39,120 bases of DNA from RGIG5952 sp045627605 (GTDB lineage Bacteria; Verrucomicrobiota; Kiritimatiellia; RFP12; JAAYLN01): assembly GCA_045627605.1 (NCBI GenBank), contig JAZQOA010000146.1:1-39120 (forward strand). The letters run 5' to 3'. The stretch's first letter is position 1, and the number at the start of each line of letters is the position of its first letter. Below are positions 22,626 through 31,145 of this stretch, one piece after another. The translations under genes and the position numbers were made by a program. The notes below the pieces were generated by a model that was not told the origin of the DNA, ran no database searches, and saw only the letters and a program-made list of their open reading frames with translations.

Positions 22626-23828
22626 ATGAGTGGACGTCCCGTAAAAGCGTCGCTTGCCCCTGTCGCGGGGTTCGCGATTTGCTATCTGGCCTACACGGCG
22701 ATTTACGTCGCGCGCCTCAACCTCTCGATGGCGGCGCCTGAACTTTCCGAAAGCGGCATTCTTACGGCCGCCCAGATCGGGGTGCTTGGCGGCATCTTCT
22801 CCGTGGTCTATGCGTGCGGACGGCTTTTCAACGGCATTCTCAACGACCGCGTCGTACCCTGGATCATGATCGCCGCCGGGCTTGCCGCCGTGGGCGCGGG
22901 CAATGTCATCTCCGGGTTCTTCCCGCCGTTTGCCGCGATGGCCGTGCTCTGGGGCGTCAACGCCTACGGGCAGTCAATGCTCTGGGGGTCGGGGCTGCAT
23001 GTGATTTCCGCGTTGTACGAGCCTTCCGCCGCGAAAACGAAATCCGCGCAGTATGCGACGGCCGTCGCGATGGGAAATTTGGCGGGCGTGGTTTTCAACG
23101 CCTGGATAATCGCCCGCTTTGGCGCGAGGTACGCCTACTTCGTCCCGGGTGCGCTGTGCCTGCTGATTGGCGTTGTCGCGGTGCTGGCGTTGCGCCATGT
23201 GCCGCTCGACGTCTCGAATGCCGGCCGTTCGATTGCCTCGTCCCTGCGGCTGGTCGGTTTCCGCCGTGTGCGCGCCATGCTTTTCCCCGCGCTGTGCCAT
23301 GGCATCGTCAAGGACAACATCAGCCTCTGGATGGCGGTTTACTTTGTCTCCACGTTTGCGGTCGACCTGAAAGAGTCGTCGTATTACCTTCTGCTTGTCC
23401 CTGCCGTAGGGCTTCTCGGGCGCCTTTCCTACGGTTTGGCCTACCGCGCCTGCCGGTCGCGCGAGAACCTTGTCTCGGCCTGCGCCTTTGGGTTTTGCGC
23501 GGGGATTGCGGCAATCCTGCTCGTCCCCGGGGTTTCGCCGCTTGTCGCCGCGCTGTGCCTGAGCGTCATCTACGCCGCGGTGTCGGTCGTGAGCACCTCG
23601 GTCATCGCCGTCTTCCCGATGCGGCTGGCGAAACTGGGCGAGACAGCGGCTACGAGCGGGCTGATGGATTTCGCCACCTATATCGGCGCGGGAATTGGCT
23701 CCGTCGCATACGGCTTCGTAATCAAGCGCTACGGCGGCGCCGGCTATTTGGCGATGTTTGCGAGCTGGGTCGTCTTGGCGGCGCTTTCAAGTTGCGTGAC
23801 AGCTGCGCTTGCCCGTCGCGACCGGTAG
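22626..23828 (+). CDS. MFS transporter, organophosphate antiporter-like
   Basis: A 400-residue protein with about 12 hydrophobic segments. The opening YTAIYVARLNLSMAAPEL and GGIFSVVYACGRLFNGILNDR (about 55-75) are the pattern of the GlpT/UhpT (OPA) branch of the major facilitator family. The second half repeats the layout after a central loop near residue 200. Substrate unknown; sugar phosphates or related anions fit the family. It lies 6 bases after the glycosyltransferase and converges with the nrdG-like gene, with only 10 bases between the stops. Confidence 0.85.
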   Translation: MSGRPVKASLAPVAGFAICYLAYTAIYVARLNLSMAAPELSESGILTAAQIGVLGGIFSVVYACGRLFNGILNDRVVPWIMIAAGLAAVGAGNVISGFFPPFAAMAVLWGVNAYGQSMLWGSGLHVISALYEPSAAKTKSAQYATAVAMGNLAGVVFNAWIIARFGARYAYFVPGALCLLIGVVAVLALRHVPLDVSNAGRSIASSLRLVGFRRVRAMLFPALCHGIVKDNISLWMAVYFVSTFAVDLKESSYYLLLVPAVGLLGRLSYGLAYRACRSRENLVSACAFGFCAGIAAILLVPGVSPLVAALCLSVIYAAVSVVSTSVIAVFPMRLAKLGETAATSGLMDFATYIGAGIGSVAYGFVIKRYGGAGYLAMFASWVVLAALSSCVTAALARRDR

Positions 23829-23838
23829 GGGGCGCGCC

Positions 23839-24531
23839 TTATGCTTCGCCGCGGATCGCGGCGCCGGGAATGGTTCCCCTTGTGATGGCGAGATAGCGTT
23901 TGAGATCCTCGGCCGAGGGCGCGTGCAGGTTGCCGAATTTCACCGTCTCGCGGTCGACGAAGGACTGCAGGAAGTAGCGCTTCGCCCCCGCGATCCACCG
24001 GGCGATGCCGTGGAACGACGCCTCGTCGTGGAATTCCTTCACCACGGTCGTGCGGAATTCGTAGGCGGTCTTTCCGCCCATGAGCAGCGCGACGCTTTCG
24101 CGAATGGCGCCGAGGTCGAGGTTGGGCGCCCCTGCGGTTTCCGCGTAGCGTTCGGGCGTGTTTTTGATGTCCATTGCGACATAGTCCGCGAGCCCTTCCT
24201 CCAGAATTGACGCGAGCCGTGCCGGATGCGAGCCGTTGGTGTCGAGCTTGACCATGAAGCCCATGTCGCGGATGGCGCGCATGAAGATCGCTGTTTCATC
24301 GCGCAGAAGCGGTTCGCCACCCGTGATGCAGACGCCGTCGAGCAGTCCGCGGCGCTTGCCGAGAAAGGCGAGGAATTCGGCGTCGTCCATGAGCGGCTTC
24401 GCCTCGCCGCAAATGATTTCGGCGTTGTGGCAGAAGGGGCACCGGAAGTCGCATCCGCCCAGAAACACCGTGCACGCCACCTTGCCCGGGAAGTCCAGCA
24501 GCGTCATTTTTTGAAGACCGTGTATCAGCAT
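23839..24531 (-). CDS. Anaerobic ribonucleoside-triphosphate reductase activating protein (radical SAM, NrdG2-like)
   Basis: A 230-residue radical SAM enzyme. The 4Fe-4S motif is CDFRCPFC (CxxxCxxC, about residues 27-34), preceded by the typical LLDFPGKVACTVFLGGC. GGEPLL at about 73-78 binds S-adenosylmethionine. By family it makes the glycyl radical on an anaerobic reductase; the reductase itself is not in this window, so another glycyl-radical partner cannot be excluded. Its ATG overlaps the last 7 bases of aroE, so it is translated from the same message. Confidence 0.85.
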   Translation of the reverse strand: MLIHGLQKMTLLDFPGKVACTVFLGGCDFRCPFCHNAEIICGEAKPLMDDAEFLAFLGKRRGLLDGVCITGGEPLLRDETAIFMRAIRDMGFMVKLDTNGSHPARLASILEEGLADYVAMDIKNTPERYAETAGAPNLDLGAIRESVALLMGGKTAYEFRTTVVKEFHDEASFHGIARWIAGAKRYFLQSFVDRETVKFGNLHAPSAEDLKRYLAITRGTIPGAAIRGEA

Positions 24532-25331
24532 GGTTTACTTCCCGTTGCAAAGTCAAGCATTTCGCGGAAGACTTCTTCGATCATGTTTTGGTCGATGGCG
24601 TGGTTTTCGAAGATCTCGCGCGAGCGGTGCGCCTGCGCGACAAGCATGAGGAGGCCGTTTGCGCAGGGGACGCCCAGCTTTTCCGCCTCCTTGAGCAATA
24701 TCGTCCGGGCCGGGTTGTAGACCAGGTCGAAAACCGCTTCCAAAAGGGGGAAGCCGCGGAGCGAGAGGGGGGCTTCGCCGCAATGCGGGTACATGCCGAC
24801 GGGGGTTGCGTTTACGATGAGGTGCGCGTCGGCATGGCGCGCGAGGTTGCCGTAGTTGTTGGGCCCCTGGCGGGAGATTGTGACGGGCTTTGCCCCGAGT
24901 TCGGAGAGGACGTGGCGGACGGTTGCCGCAGCCCCGCCGCTGCCGAGGACGAGGGCCTTTTTCCCCGCCATCGGGATGCCGAGTTTCGAGAAGGCGTAGG
25001 CAAAACCAAAGGCATCGGTGTTGTCGCCGAGGAGTTTGCCGTCCGCCAGTCGCACGACGGTGTTGACGCTGCCCGTTGCACGGGCCGTGGGCGAGAGCTC
25101 GGCGCAGGCTTGGGCCGCGTCTTTCTTGTAGGGGATGGTGACGTTCAGCGCGTCGAACGGTCCGTTGTGTAAAAAGTCCGCGACGGCTTCGGGCTCGACT
25201 TCGAAGAGCCTGTAGCCGTTGTCGCCGTAGAGCGCGTGGAGACGCGGCGAATAGCTGTGGCCCAGTTTGCGGCCCAGGAGCCCGGTGCGTGGCATGGCCC
25301 TGCCAGTTGGTTCTTGGCGCGCGGTTGTCAT
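24525..25331 (-). CDS. aroE: Shikimate dehydrogenase
   Basis: A 268-residue enzyme reducing 3-dehydroshikimate to shikimate with NADPH. Residues GHSYSPRLH (about 24-32) bind the substrate. NVTIPYKKDA carries the catalytic Lys, and GDNTDAFGF the partner Asp. The nucleotide site is LVLGSGGAAAT (about 133-143), and the C-terminal half has the NATPVGMYP motif. Its ATG overlaps the stop of aroC (ATGA), and the nrdG-like gene overlaps its 3' end. Length is normal. Confidence 0.93.
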   Translation of the reverse strand: MTTARQEPTGRAMPRTGLLGRKLGHSYSPRLHALYGDNGYRLFEVEPEAVADFLHNGPFDALNVTIPYKKDAAQACAELSPTARATGSVNTVVRLADGKLLGDNTDAFGFAYAFSKLGIPMAGKKALVLGSGGAAATVRHVLSELGAKPVTISRQGPNNYGNLARHADAHLIVNATPVGMYPHCGEAPLSLRGFPLLEAVFDLVYNPARTILLKEAEKLGVPCANGLLMLVAQAHRSREIFENHAIDQNMIEEVFREMLDFATGSKPC

Positions 25332-26659
25332 TTGCCGTTCGCCTGGTAGTCCTTGCTGAGGTCCATGATGGTCTTGAAAAGCCCGCGGCCATAAGCCGCC
25401 AGCTCCTGGGGGAGCTGCGCGGCGACGGCGTCGAGCTTTTCGGCTTCGCGCCGGGCGTCGAGCGGGGCGAGCCCGTGGGTGCGCTTGTAGGCGCCGATGG
25501 CGCTGACGGTCTCCATGCGCTCTTCGAAAAGGTGGATAAGCTGGGCGTCGAGCTGGTCCAGCTGGCGGCGGTAGGTGGTGAGGTTTGCCTCTTCGCCTTT
25601 GCGGAGGGCGGGCGGGTCGAGCAGGGCGTCCGCCACCGCGAGGGCGGCGGCGGCTTCCACGCAGGGCACGGCGCGCGGCACGATGCACGGGTCGTGACGG
25701 CCTTCGACGTCGAGGGTCGCCGCCTCGCCCGTTGCGAGATTGACGGATTGCTGTGTCTTTGCGATTGAAGGCGTGGGTTTGATTGCCACGCGGAAAACGA
25801 GCGGCATGCCGGTGGTGATGCCGCCGAGGAGGCCGCCGCAGTTGTTGGTCGTCGTGATGACTTTCCCGATCCTAAAGGCAAAGGGATCGTTGTTCTCGGC
25901 GCCTGTCATCGCGGCCGCCGCGAATCCTGCGCCGAACTCGACGCCTTTGACGGCGGGGATGGCGAAGAGAATTTCAGAAAGGCGGCTTTCCATGCCGTCG
26001 AAAAGCGGGCCGCCAAGTCCGGCGGCCAGACCAAGCACCTCGCATTCGACAACGCCGCCGACGGAGTCTCCGTTTTCGCGTGAGCGGCTGATTTCGGCGA
26101 TCATCCTTGTCGAGGCCTCGCCGCCGGAGGCCGGAAAGGGCTTGCCCGAAACATCTTCGGTGAACGGCGAGGTGTCCGTGACGCGGCCGATGGCCTTTGC
26201 CCTTGCGCGGAGAGTGATGCCATGTCGCGCAAGAAACTGGAGGCAAAGACCGCCTGCGATGCACAGCGGAGCGGTCATGCGTCCGGAAAACTGTCCGCCA
26301 CCTGCGGGAATCTCGCCGTATTTGACATACGCCGTGTAGTCGGCATGGCCCGGACGCGGGATTTCGCGGAATTTGGCGTAATCACCGGAACGGATGTCGC
26401 GGTTGCGGATGGCGGCTTTGATGCGGCGACCATTGGTTACGGATCCGTCGAGGCCGGAGAGAAATTCGGGTTCGTCGGGCTCGTGCCGCGCACTGCTCCA
26501 GGGCGTGTTGCCGGGGGCGCGGCGCCGGAGGAAGGCGCCAAGGGCGGCGAAGTCGATTTCAAGCCCCCTGGGGAAACCGTCGATGACAACGCCGACCGCA
26601 GGCGCATGCGAAGCGCCGAAGAGGGAGACGACGATGTTCCTGCCGAAGGACGGTTTCAT
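25328..26659 (-). CDS. aroC: Chorismate synthase fused to chorismate mutase
   Basis: A 443-residue protein. Residues 1-355 are chorismate synthase (EPSP to chorismate, FMN-dependent): FGASHAPAVGVVIDG at the start, GGGQFSGRMTA, and GRHDPCIVPRAVP with the conserved His and Arg. Residues about 360-443 are an AroQ-type chorismate mutase: LTTYRRQLDQLDAQLIHLFEERM, SAIGAYKRTHGL and a C-terminal helix with Arg, Lys and Gln positions typical of that fold. The fusion would pass chorismate on to prephenate. The start lies 6 bases after the cstA stop. The downstream aroE overlaps by 4 bases. Confidence 0.92.
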   Translation of the reverse strand: MKPSFGRNIVVSLFGASHAPAVGVVIDGFPRGLEIDFAALGAFLRRRAPGNTPWSSARHEPDEPEFLSGLDGSVTNGRRIKAAIRNRDIRSGDYAKFREIPRPGHADYTAYVKYGEIPAGGGQFSGRMTAPLCIAGGLCLQFLARHGITLRARAKAIGRVTDTSPFTEDVSGKPFPASGGEASTRMIAEISRSRENGDSVGGVVECEVLGLAAGLGGPLFDGMESRLSEILFAIPAVKGVEFGAGFAAAAMTGAENNDPFAFRIGKVITTTNNCGGLLGGITTGMPLVFRVAIKPTPSIAKTQQSVNLATGEAATLDVEGRHDPCIVPRAVPCVEAAAALAVADALLDPPALRKGEEANLTTYRRQLDQLDAQLIHLFEERMETVSAIGAYKRTHGLAPLDARREAEKLDAVAAQLPQELAAYGRGLFKTIMDLSKDYQANGK

Positions 26660-26665
26660 CGGCGG

Positions 26666-28147
26666 CTACTTCGACTTGCCTATGTCGCGGCCGCGCTTGA
26701 CGGCAAAGAGGGCGAAGGCAATTGCGACGACGCCGGAAACAATGATCGACGCGTTAAGCGGGAGGCCGCCCGGGACAAGACCCCAGGGCTGCCCCTTGTC
26801 GGCTGAGGTCCAGAAAATGAAGGAGACGACGACCGAGGTCATGAAGACGCCCGGGACGAGCGCGACAAGAGACTTTGTTTTTTTGCCTTCGCTTACGAGC
26901 CACGCCGTGCAGGCCATCAGGGTCGAGGCCGAGAGCACCTGGTTGCCCCAGGCGAAGTAGTTCCAGAGGTGGTTGAAGGATTGGGCGCTTTTGTTTGACC
27001 ACAGGAGGAGGAGGGCGACGATGACGATCAGCGGCAGGCAGATCATGACGCGCGGGGCGAGCCGGGCCTGTGGGATGCGGAACATTTCGGCGAGACTGAG
27101 TCGGAGCGAGCGGAGGGCCGTGTCGCCACTAGTGATTGCCAGGGCGACGATGGCGAAGACCGTGACGCCGCCAAGCCATTTGCCGAGGAACATCGTGGTG
27201 GCGTTGCCGAGAACGACGGCTGGCGCCAGCTTGAGGTTGCCGGGCTCGATGTTGTAGATGGCGAGGGCGGCGGCGGCCCAGATCATGGCGATGATGCCTT
27301 CGGCAATCATCATGCCGTAGAATGTGAGGCGCGCTTCGCGTTCGCTCTTCATCGTGCGCGCCACGATGGGGCTCTGGGTGGCGTGGAAGCCGGAGATGAT
27401 GCCGCAGGCGATCGTGACGAAAAGCAGGGGGAAGACCGGGCTGCGTCCATTGGCGTTGAAAACATCGTCGTGATACTGGATGAACGCCGCGCTTTCGCTG
27501 AGAAGTTCAGGATTCTTGAAGCCTTCGGCGACAATCGCGCCGAGCATGGCGACGGAGCCTATGGCGAGCAAAGCGCCGAAAAACGGGTACACGGTGCCGA
27601 TGATCTTGTCGACTGGGAAAAGTGTGGCCACGACGTAGTAGGCGAAGATGACGCCCACGGCCCACCAGAAAAATGGCGTGTCGGGGAAGACCGTGCGATC
27701 GATGAGGTTGGCGGGGACGTTGATGAAGACGGCGACGACAAGGAGGAGGAGAAACACGAGCGTCCAGGAGAAAATCATGGCGTAGGTCTTGCCAAGGTAG
27801 GTGCGGATGATTTTCGGGAGGTTTGCGCCGTTCATGCGGAGGGAGAGCATGCCGCCGAGAAAATCGTGGACGGCGCCGAGAAGCACGCATCCCAGGGGGA
27901 TGATGAGGAAGGCGATCTTGCCGAACTTGATGCCGGCAATGACACCGATGACTGGGCCGACGCCCGCGATGTTGAGAAGCTGGATGAGGAGGTTTTTCCA
28001 CTTGGGCAGCGGGACGTAGTCGACGCCATCCCCGCTGGTGATCGCCGGAGTGGCGCGGTCATCAGGTCCGATGATTTTCTCGACGAATTTCCCGTAGGTG
28101 AAGTAGCCCGCAATCAAGATGGCGAGGCAGATGAAAAACAGTGTCAT
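26666..28147 (-). CDS. cstA: Carbon starvation protein CstA family transporter
   Basis: A 493-residue membrane protein with more than ten hydrophobic segments. GYFTYGKFVEKIIGPDD, the LNIAGVGPVIGVIAGI segment (about 60-75), GAVHDFLGGMLSLR and CGIISGFHATQSP are strong marks of CstA/peptide transporters. E. coli-type CstA is longer (about 700); shorter forms like this are common in anaerobes. It likely imports pyruvate or peptides. The ATG at 28147 is chosen for AAGGAG 8 bases upstream; a TTG two codons earlier is too close to that site. First gene of the cstA-aroC-aroE-nrdG run, which mixes uptake with aromatic synthesis. Confidence 0.9.
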   Translation of the reverse strand: MTLFFICLAILIAGYFTYGKFVEKIIGPDDRATPAITSGDGVDYVPLPKWKNLLIQLLNIAGVGPVIGVIAGIKFGKIAFLIIPLGCVLLGAVHDFLGGMLSLRMNGANLPKIIRTYLGKTYAMIFSWTLVFLLLLVVAVFINVPANLIDRTVFPDTPFFWWAVGVIFAYYVVATLFPVDKIIGTVYPFFGALLAIGSVAMLGAIVAEGFKNPELLSESAAFIQYHDDVFNANGRSPVFPLLFVTIACGIISGFHATQSPIVARTMKSEREARLTFYGMMIAEGIIAMIWAAAALAIYNIEPGNLKLAPAVVLGNATTMFLGKWLGGVTVFAIVALAITSGDTALRSLRLSLAEMFRIPQARLAPRVMICLPLIVIVALLLLWSNKSAQSFNHLWNYFAWGNQVLSASTLMACTAWLVSEGKKTKSLVALVPGVFMTSVVVSFIFWTSADKGQPWGLVPGGLPLNASIIVSGVVAIAFALFAVKRGRDIGKSK

Positions 28148-28169
28148 TTCCAAAACTCCTTAACTTATA

Positions 28170-28175
28170 ATTATA
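28170..28175 (-). promoter_or_regulatory. -10 box of the cstA-aroC-aroE unit
   Basis: TATAAT on the minus strand preceded by GTGG. It gives a leader of about 16 bases with a ribosome site. Confidence 0.55.
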
Positions 28176-28299
28176 CCACTTTGCCGCGTACGGCGGAAAA
28201 TATCCCCCGCTTAGAGTTTGGGTTTGCCGCGAAAGAGTTTGGGCGTGGATTTTGGTTGGATGTGGAACTTTTCAGATAGATTGTTGAGCGCGTAATACC

Positions 28300-28328
28300 G
28301 ATGAGAAGTTCCGCACCATGTTCTCATC
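28300..28328. promoter_or_regulatory. Inverted repeat just upstream of the promoter at 28335
   Basis: GATGAGAA (28300-28307) and TTCTCATC (28321-28328) are perfect 8-base arms with a 13-base gap, ending 7 bases before the -35 box. It may be an operator. The rest of 28176-28299 shows nothing recognisable. Confidence 0.4.
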
Positions 28329-28334
28329 ATTTGC

Positions 28335-28363
28335 TTGCACATTCCTACATATTGTGTTAGGAT
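28335..28363 (+). promoter_or_regulatory. Promoter of the unknown membrane protein gene
   Basis: TTGCAC (28335-28340), a 17-bp spacer, TAGGAT (28358-28363). Transcription would start about 3 bases before the ATG at 28373. Confidence 0.6.
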
Positions 28364-28372
28364 AGTTCCGTT

Positions 28373-29452
28373 ATGTGTTCTAAGGCGAAATCAGTCCAGG
28401 ACGGCGCGGTATGCGCCGCGCCGTCTCCTGTTGCCGAAACTTCGCGTAGCGGCGCGTCCACCCCCGTCCCTGCGGGCGGAACGGTTGGCGGCGTCCCGGC
28501 GTCGTCCGCCCCGGGCGGGGCTGCGCCCCGCGTCAGCCAGCGCGCACACCGCGCTCGCCGCCGCGCGGCGCGGGTGCGGATGGAGCGCGAGGCCGCGCTT
28601 GGGGAGGCGTTCGACTTCCTGAAGTGCGGCGACTGCTTCGACCTTCTGTGGGGCGTCGGCGCGGCGGAAGTCATGGCGGCGGGGGCGGTCGGCGCGGCCA
28701 TCCCCGTGCCGCTCTACGCCGTCGGCACGGCGTTTGCCCTGGCGCTTGCCGCGTCCGTCCTGGCGCTGGCCCAGATTGGCGTGGGGATGGCGCTTTGGGC
28801 GGTCTTGAAGTTCCTGAGCTGCTTCAACCGGCGCGTCAAGCGCCCGGTCTACTACCCGGCGGAGAGGCGGCGCCGGCAGAGGCTCGCCCGCGAGCGCCGC
28901 AAGATCCGGCAGAGGCGCACGCTCAACGCCTGCCCGACGAAGGAGGCGCTCGAAGAGCAGTTCGCCCGGGCGAAGACATCGCCCCGCGAGATGATCCGCT
29001 TCGGCTCGATGGTCTGCGACCTGGAGTGCCATGTGGACAACGGCCTCGTCCGCGACGAGTGCGGGGAGATTGTCGGGCGCAAGCCCGGCATCCGGGGATG
29101 GCTCAACACGAACTGCCCGCGGCTCGGCGCGAAGTACAAGACCGTGATGCGCTACAAGGCGATGGCGGAGAAGCTGAAGCAGGCGGTGGGGGTGGGGGAT
29201 CCCATCCCCGCCGCCGTGCTGGCCGAGGCCGATGAGAACACGGTGCGGAACTTCTTGTCGGGGAGGGCGCGAAGGGCGCTGGGGATTTCGCCGTGGGAGA
29301 TGGCGGGGGCGTGGGGCAGGGCGCAGGACTTCTTCAGGTGTTGCGGGCGATTCCAGACGAATGTGATTGCGCAGCTCGACTTGAGGCTCGCCCCGGAGTT
29401 CGCCCCCTCCGGATGGTCCGTGAAGTCCGTGGCGGAGACGGCCCCTGCATAA
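28373..29452 (+). CDS. Unrecognised membrane protein, Arg-rich
   Basis: A 359-residue protein that I do not recognise. Residues 1-50 are low in complexity (Ala/Pro/Ser/Gly). Residues 55-70 are an Arg cluster (RAHRARRRAARVRMER). EAFDFLKCGDCFDLLWG follows, and about 100-145 hold two adjacent membrane helices (a hairpin). A second basic stretch at 150-185 (RRRRQRLARERRKIRQRR) and a soluble C-terminal part with several Cys (DLECHVDN, LNTNCPR, FRCCGRF) complete it. The domain layout suggests an inner-membrane hairpin with both ends in the cytoplasm and affinity for nucleic acid or lipid phosphate. The ATG lies about 3 bases from the predicted transcript start, with no ribosome site. The opposite strand is also open for 354 codons, but that frame has no credible protein. 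Confidence 0.65.
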   Translation: MCSKAKSVQDGAVCAAPSPVAETSRSGASTPVPAGGTVGGVPASSAPGGAAPRVSQRAHRARRRAARVRMEREAALGEAFDFLKCGDCFDLLWGVGAAEVMAAGAVGAAIPVPLYAVGTAFALALAASVLALAQIGVGMALWAVLKFLSCFNRRVKRPVYYPAERRRRQRLARERRKIRQRRTLNACPTKEALEEQFARAKTSPREMIRFGSMVCDLECHVDNGLVRDECGEIVGRKPGIRGWLNTNCPRLGAKYKTVMRYKAMAEKLKQAVGVGDPIPAAVLAEADENTVRNFLSGRARRALGISPWEMAGAWGRAQDFFRCCGRFQTNVIAQLDLRLAPEFAPSGWSVKSVAETAPA

Positions 29453-29541
29453 CACGCCCCTGCCTTGTTGACGAAACCCGTGGCGGAGGTGTCGTTTAGC
29501 ACAGTTGAAGCAGTCTGCGAAGCCGCAACCTTTCGCGCACT

Positions 29542-30096
29542 TTAACGGCCGAGCATCTGGAGTGCCGTTTCCATCGGCAGACCGACGACGTTGGTGTAGG
29601 AGCCGACAACTTCGGCAATTACCATGTCGCCGTAATCGGCGGCGTCATAGGCCCCCGCGCGGTCGTAGGGCTGGACAATGCGGATATATTCCGCAATATC
29701 ATCGTCGGTCAGGTTTTTGAAGCGGACAACCGTTGCCTCAACCCGCACTTCGGGCTTGGCTCCGCCAGGCCGCGAAAGTGCCACGCCTGTGAAAACCGTT
29801 TGCTCGTTGCCTGAGAAGGCGCGGAGAAAGGCCTTGGCCTCCTCCTCTGACTTTGGCTTGCCGACGAGCTTCCCCCTGAACCAGACCAATGTATCGGCTG
29901 TGAGAATCTCGGCGTCGGGCCGGAGCACACGGCAGGCTTCGTTTTTTGAAAGGGCGTTGTGGACGACGGTGCCAACGGGATTGGCGCTGTCAGAAATTTC
30001 CGGAGCGTCCGTTGCCACGACTTCGAAGTCGAACCCCGCCTCGCGAAGAAGCCGCTGGCGACGCGGCGAGCCAGAACCAAGGACAAGTTTGGCCAT
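29542..30096 (-). CDS. maf: Maf-like nucleotide pyrophosphatase
   Basis: A 184-residue protein of the Maf/YhdE family, which hydrolyses non-canonical or surplus nucleoside triphosphates to monophosphates. LGSGSPRRQRLL (about 6-17), the VHNALSKNEA helix, LTADTLVW with the catalytic Asp, and GKPKSEEEAKAFL are all present, as is YDRAGAYDAADYGD near the end. Last gene of the small-basic-protein/panC/lpxC operon, 11 bases after the lpxC-like stop, with GGGGA before the ATG. Confidence 0.93.
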   Translation of the reverse strand: MAKLVLGSGSPRRQRLLREAGFDFEVVATDAPEISDSANPVGTVVHNALSKNEACRVLRPDAEILTADTLVWFRGKLVGKPKSEEEAKAFLRAFSGNEQTVFTGVALSRPGGAKPEVRVEATVVRFKNLTDDDIAEYIRIVQPYDRAGAYDAADYGDMVIAEVVGSYTNVVGLPMETALQMLGR

Positions 30097-30107
30097 TGCG
30101 AAATCCC

Positions 30108-31145
30108 CTACCGCGCCGGAACGACGAGATTGTTAAGCTCGAGAAGCGTCATGAACCGCGCATCAAGCTGGTGCCCCGCGCGGTACGAAACCGCCGTTCC
30201 GACAAATCGCCCGCCTTCAAGCAGCGAAATCGCGGCGAGAAGGTCGAGCACGGCGCGGTGCCAGACCGCCTCGAAGTTGCGTCCGCCATGGTTGAACTGC
30301 GGAAGCGGTTCGTTGACATAGCGGCGTTTGCCGTGGATGAGGATGTTGTTCCGGGTGTAGCCGAGATTGCGCGTGTCGGCAAAGAGAAGCCCTATGGTCT
30401 TTGCAAGTGCCATCTGGCGTTCAGTCGCATTGGTGCGCGCCCCGGCACCGAAGACGAAATTGTCGCGCGTGAGGTCGAAGACGATGCGCTGGCGGCCAAT
30501 CACGGTGGGCCAGTCAATGGCGACGTCCATTCTCAACTTGCGCCAGCCGGGCGGCGCAGGGAGGAGCGTCACGAAATCGCCGCGGTCACCGCCGATGGTC
30601 ACGGGTTCGGCAACCGTAATGTAAGGTGCCGGCCCGCCAGCGGGCGAGGCGATGACGCCGGCTTCCTCGATTGCCTCGACGAGGTCGAGGCTGCTGCGGT
30701 CGAAAAGCGGCGGATCGCCCGAATCCGTCTCAATCAGGAGGTCGTCGAGCCCAAGCCCGTCGCGCAGGGCGACGATATGCTCGACCATGCGGAGGTAGTT
30801 GTGGGGGCTGCCGCTTCGAAGGACGATGTTGCGGGATGCCGTCCAGATATTGCGAGCGGCAACTTCAATCGGCAACTGCTCGGCCTGATCCGTGCGCTTA
30901 ATCCACCAGCCCGGCTTTTTCGAGGGCTTGAAACGCAAGGTTCGCTGGAACTGGCCGGTGAAAGTGCCCGGTCCCGTGACCGAAGCCTCGCCCGCCAACG
31001 TCGTTCGCGAGGGAAGGAACCCTGCAGAATCATCGTCTACCAGCCGCTCGTCGTCGACGGGCTGGAGCGCCATCTGGGCCGATGCCGCCTTGACGGCGGA
31101 GTTGTCGCCGGCAAGGACTTTTCCGATTTCGTACGGGGCGGACAT
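30108..31145 (-). CDS. LpxC-like UDP-3-O-acyl-N-acetylglucosamine deacetylase, divergent
   Basis: A 345-residue protein of the LpxC fold, the committed step of lipid A synthesis. SRTTLAGEASVTGPG opens domain I. YLRMVEHIVALRDGLGLDDLLIE (about 105-127) keeps the Glu-His of the zinc site. In domain II, GARTNA corresponds to the ARTF motif, YTRNNILI to the DNAI motif, and YRAGHQL keeps the catalytic His. The usual HxxxD zinc motif is altered: the sequence is VWHRAVLDLL, with five residues from His to Asp instead of four, or Arg in place of His. Activity is therefore uncertain. Its ATG overlaps the panC stop (TAATG). Confidence 0.72.
   Translation of the reverse strand: MSAPYEIGKVLAGDNSAVKAASAQMALQPVDDERLVDDDSAGFLPSRTTLAGEASVTGPGTFTGQFQRTLRFKPSKKPGWWIKRTDQAEQLPIEVAARNIWTASRNIVLRSGSPHNYLRMVEHIVALRDGLGLDDLLIETDSGDPPLFDRSSLDLVEAIEEAGVIASPAGGPAPYITVAEPVTIGGDRGDFVTLLPAPPGWRKLRMDVAIDWPTVIGRQRIVFDLTRDNFVFGAGARTNATERQMALAKTIGLLFADTRNLGYTRNNILIHGKRRYVNEPLPQFNHGGRNFEAVWHRAVLDLLAAISLLEGGRFVGTAVSYRAGHQLDARFMTLLELNNLVVPAR

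Noticed and set aside
28391..29455. A 354-codon minus-strand frame opposite the unknown membrane protein
   Set aside because: Both strands are open. The plus frame has a promoter, membrane helices and a normal start; the minus frame is Arg/His/Ala-rich noise.
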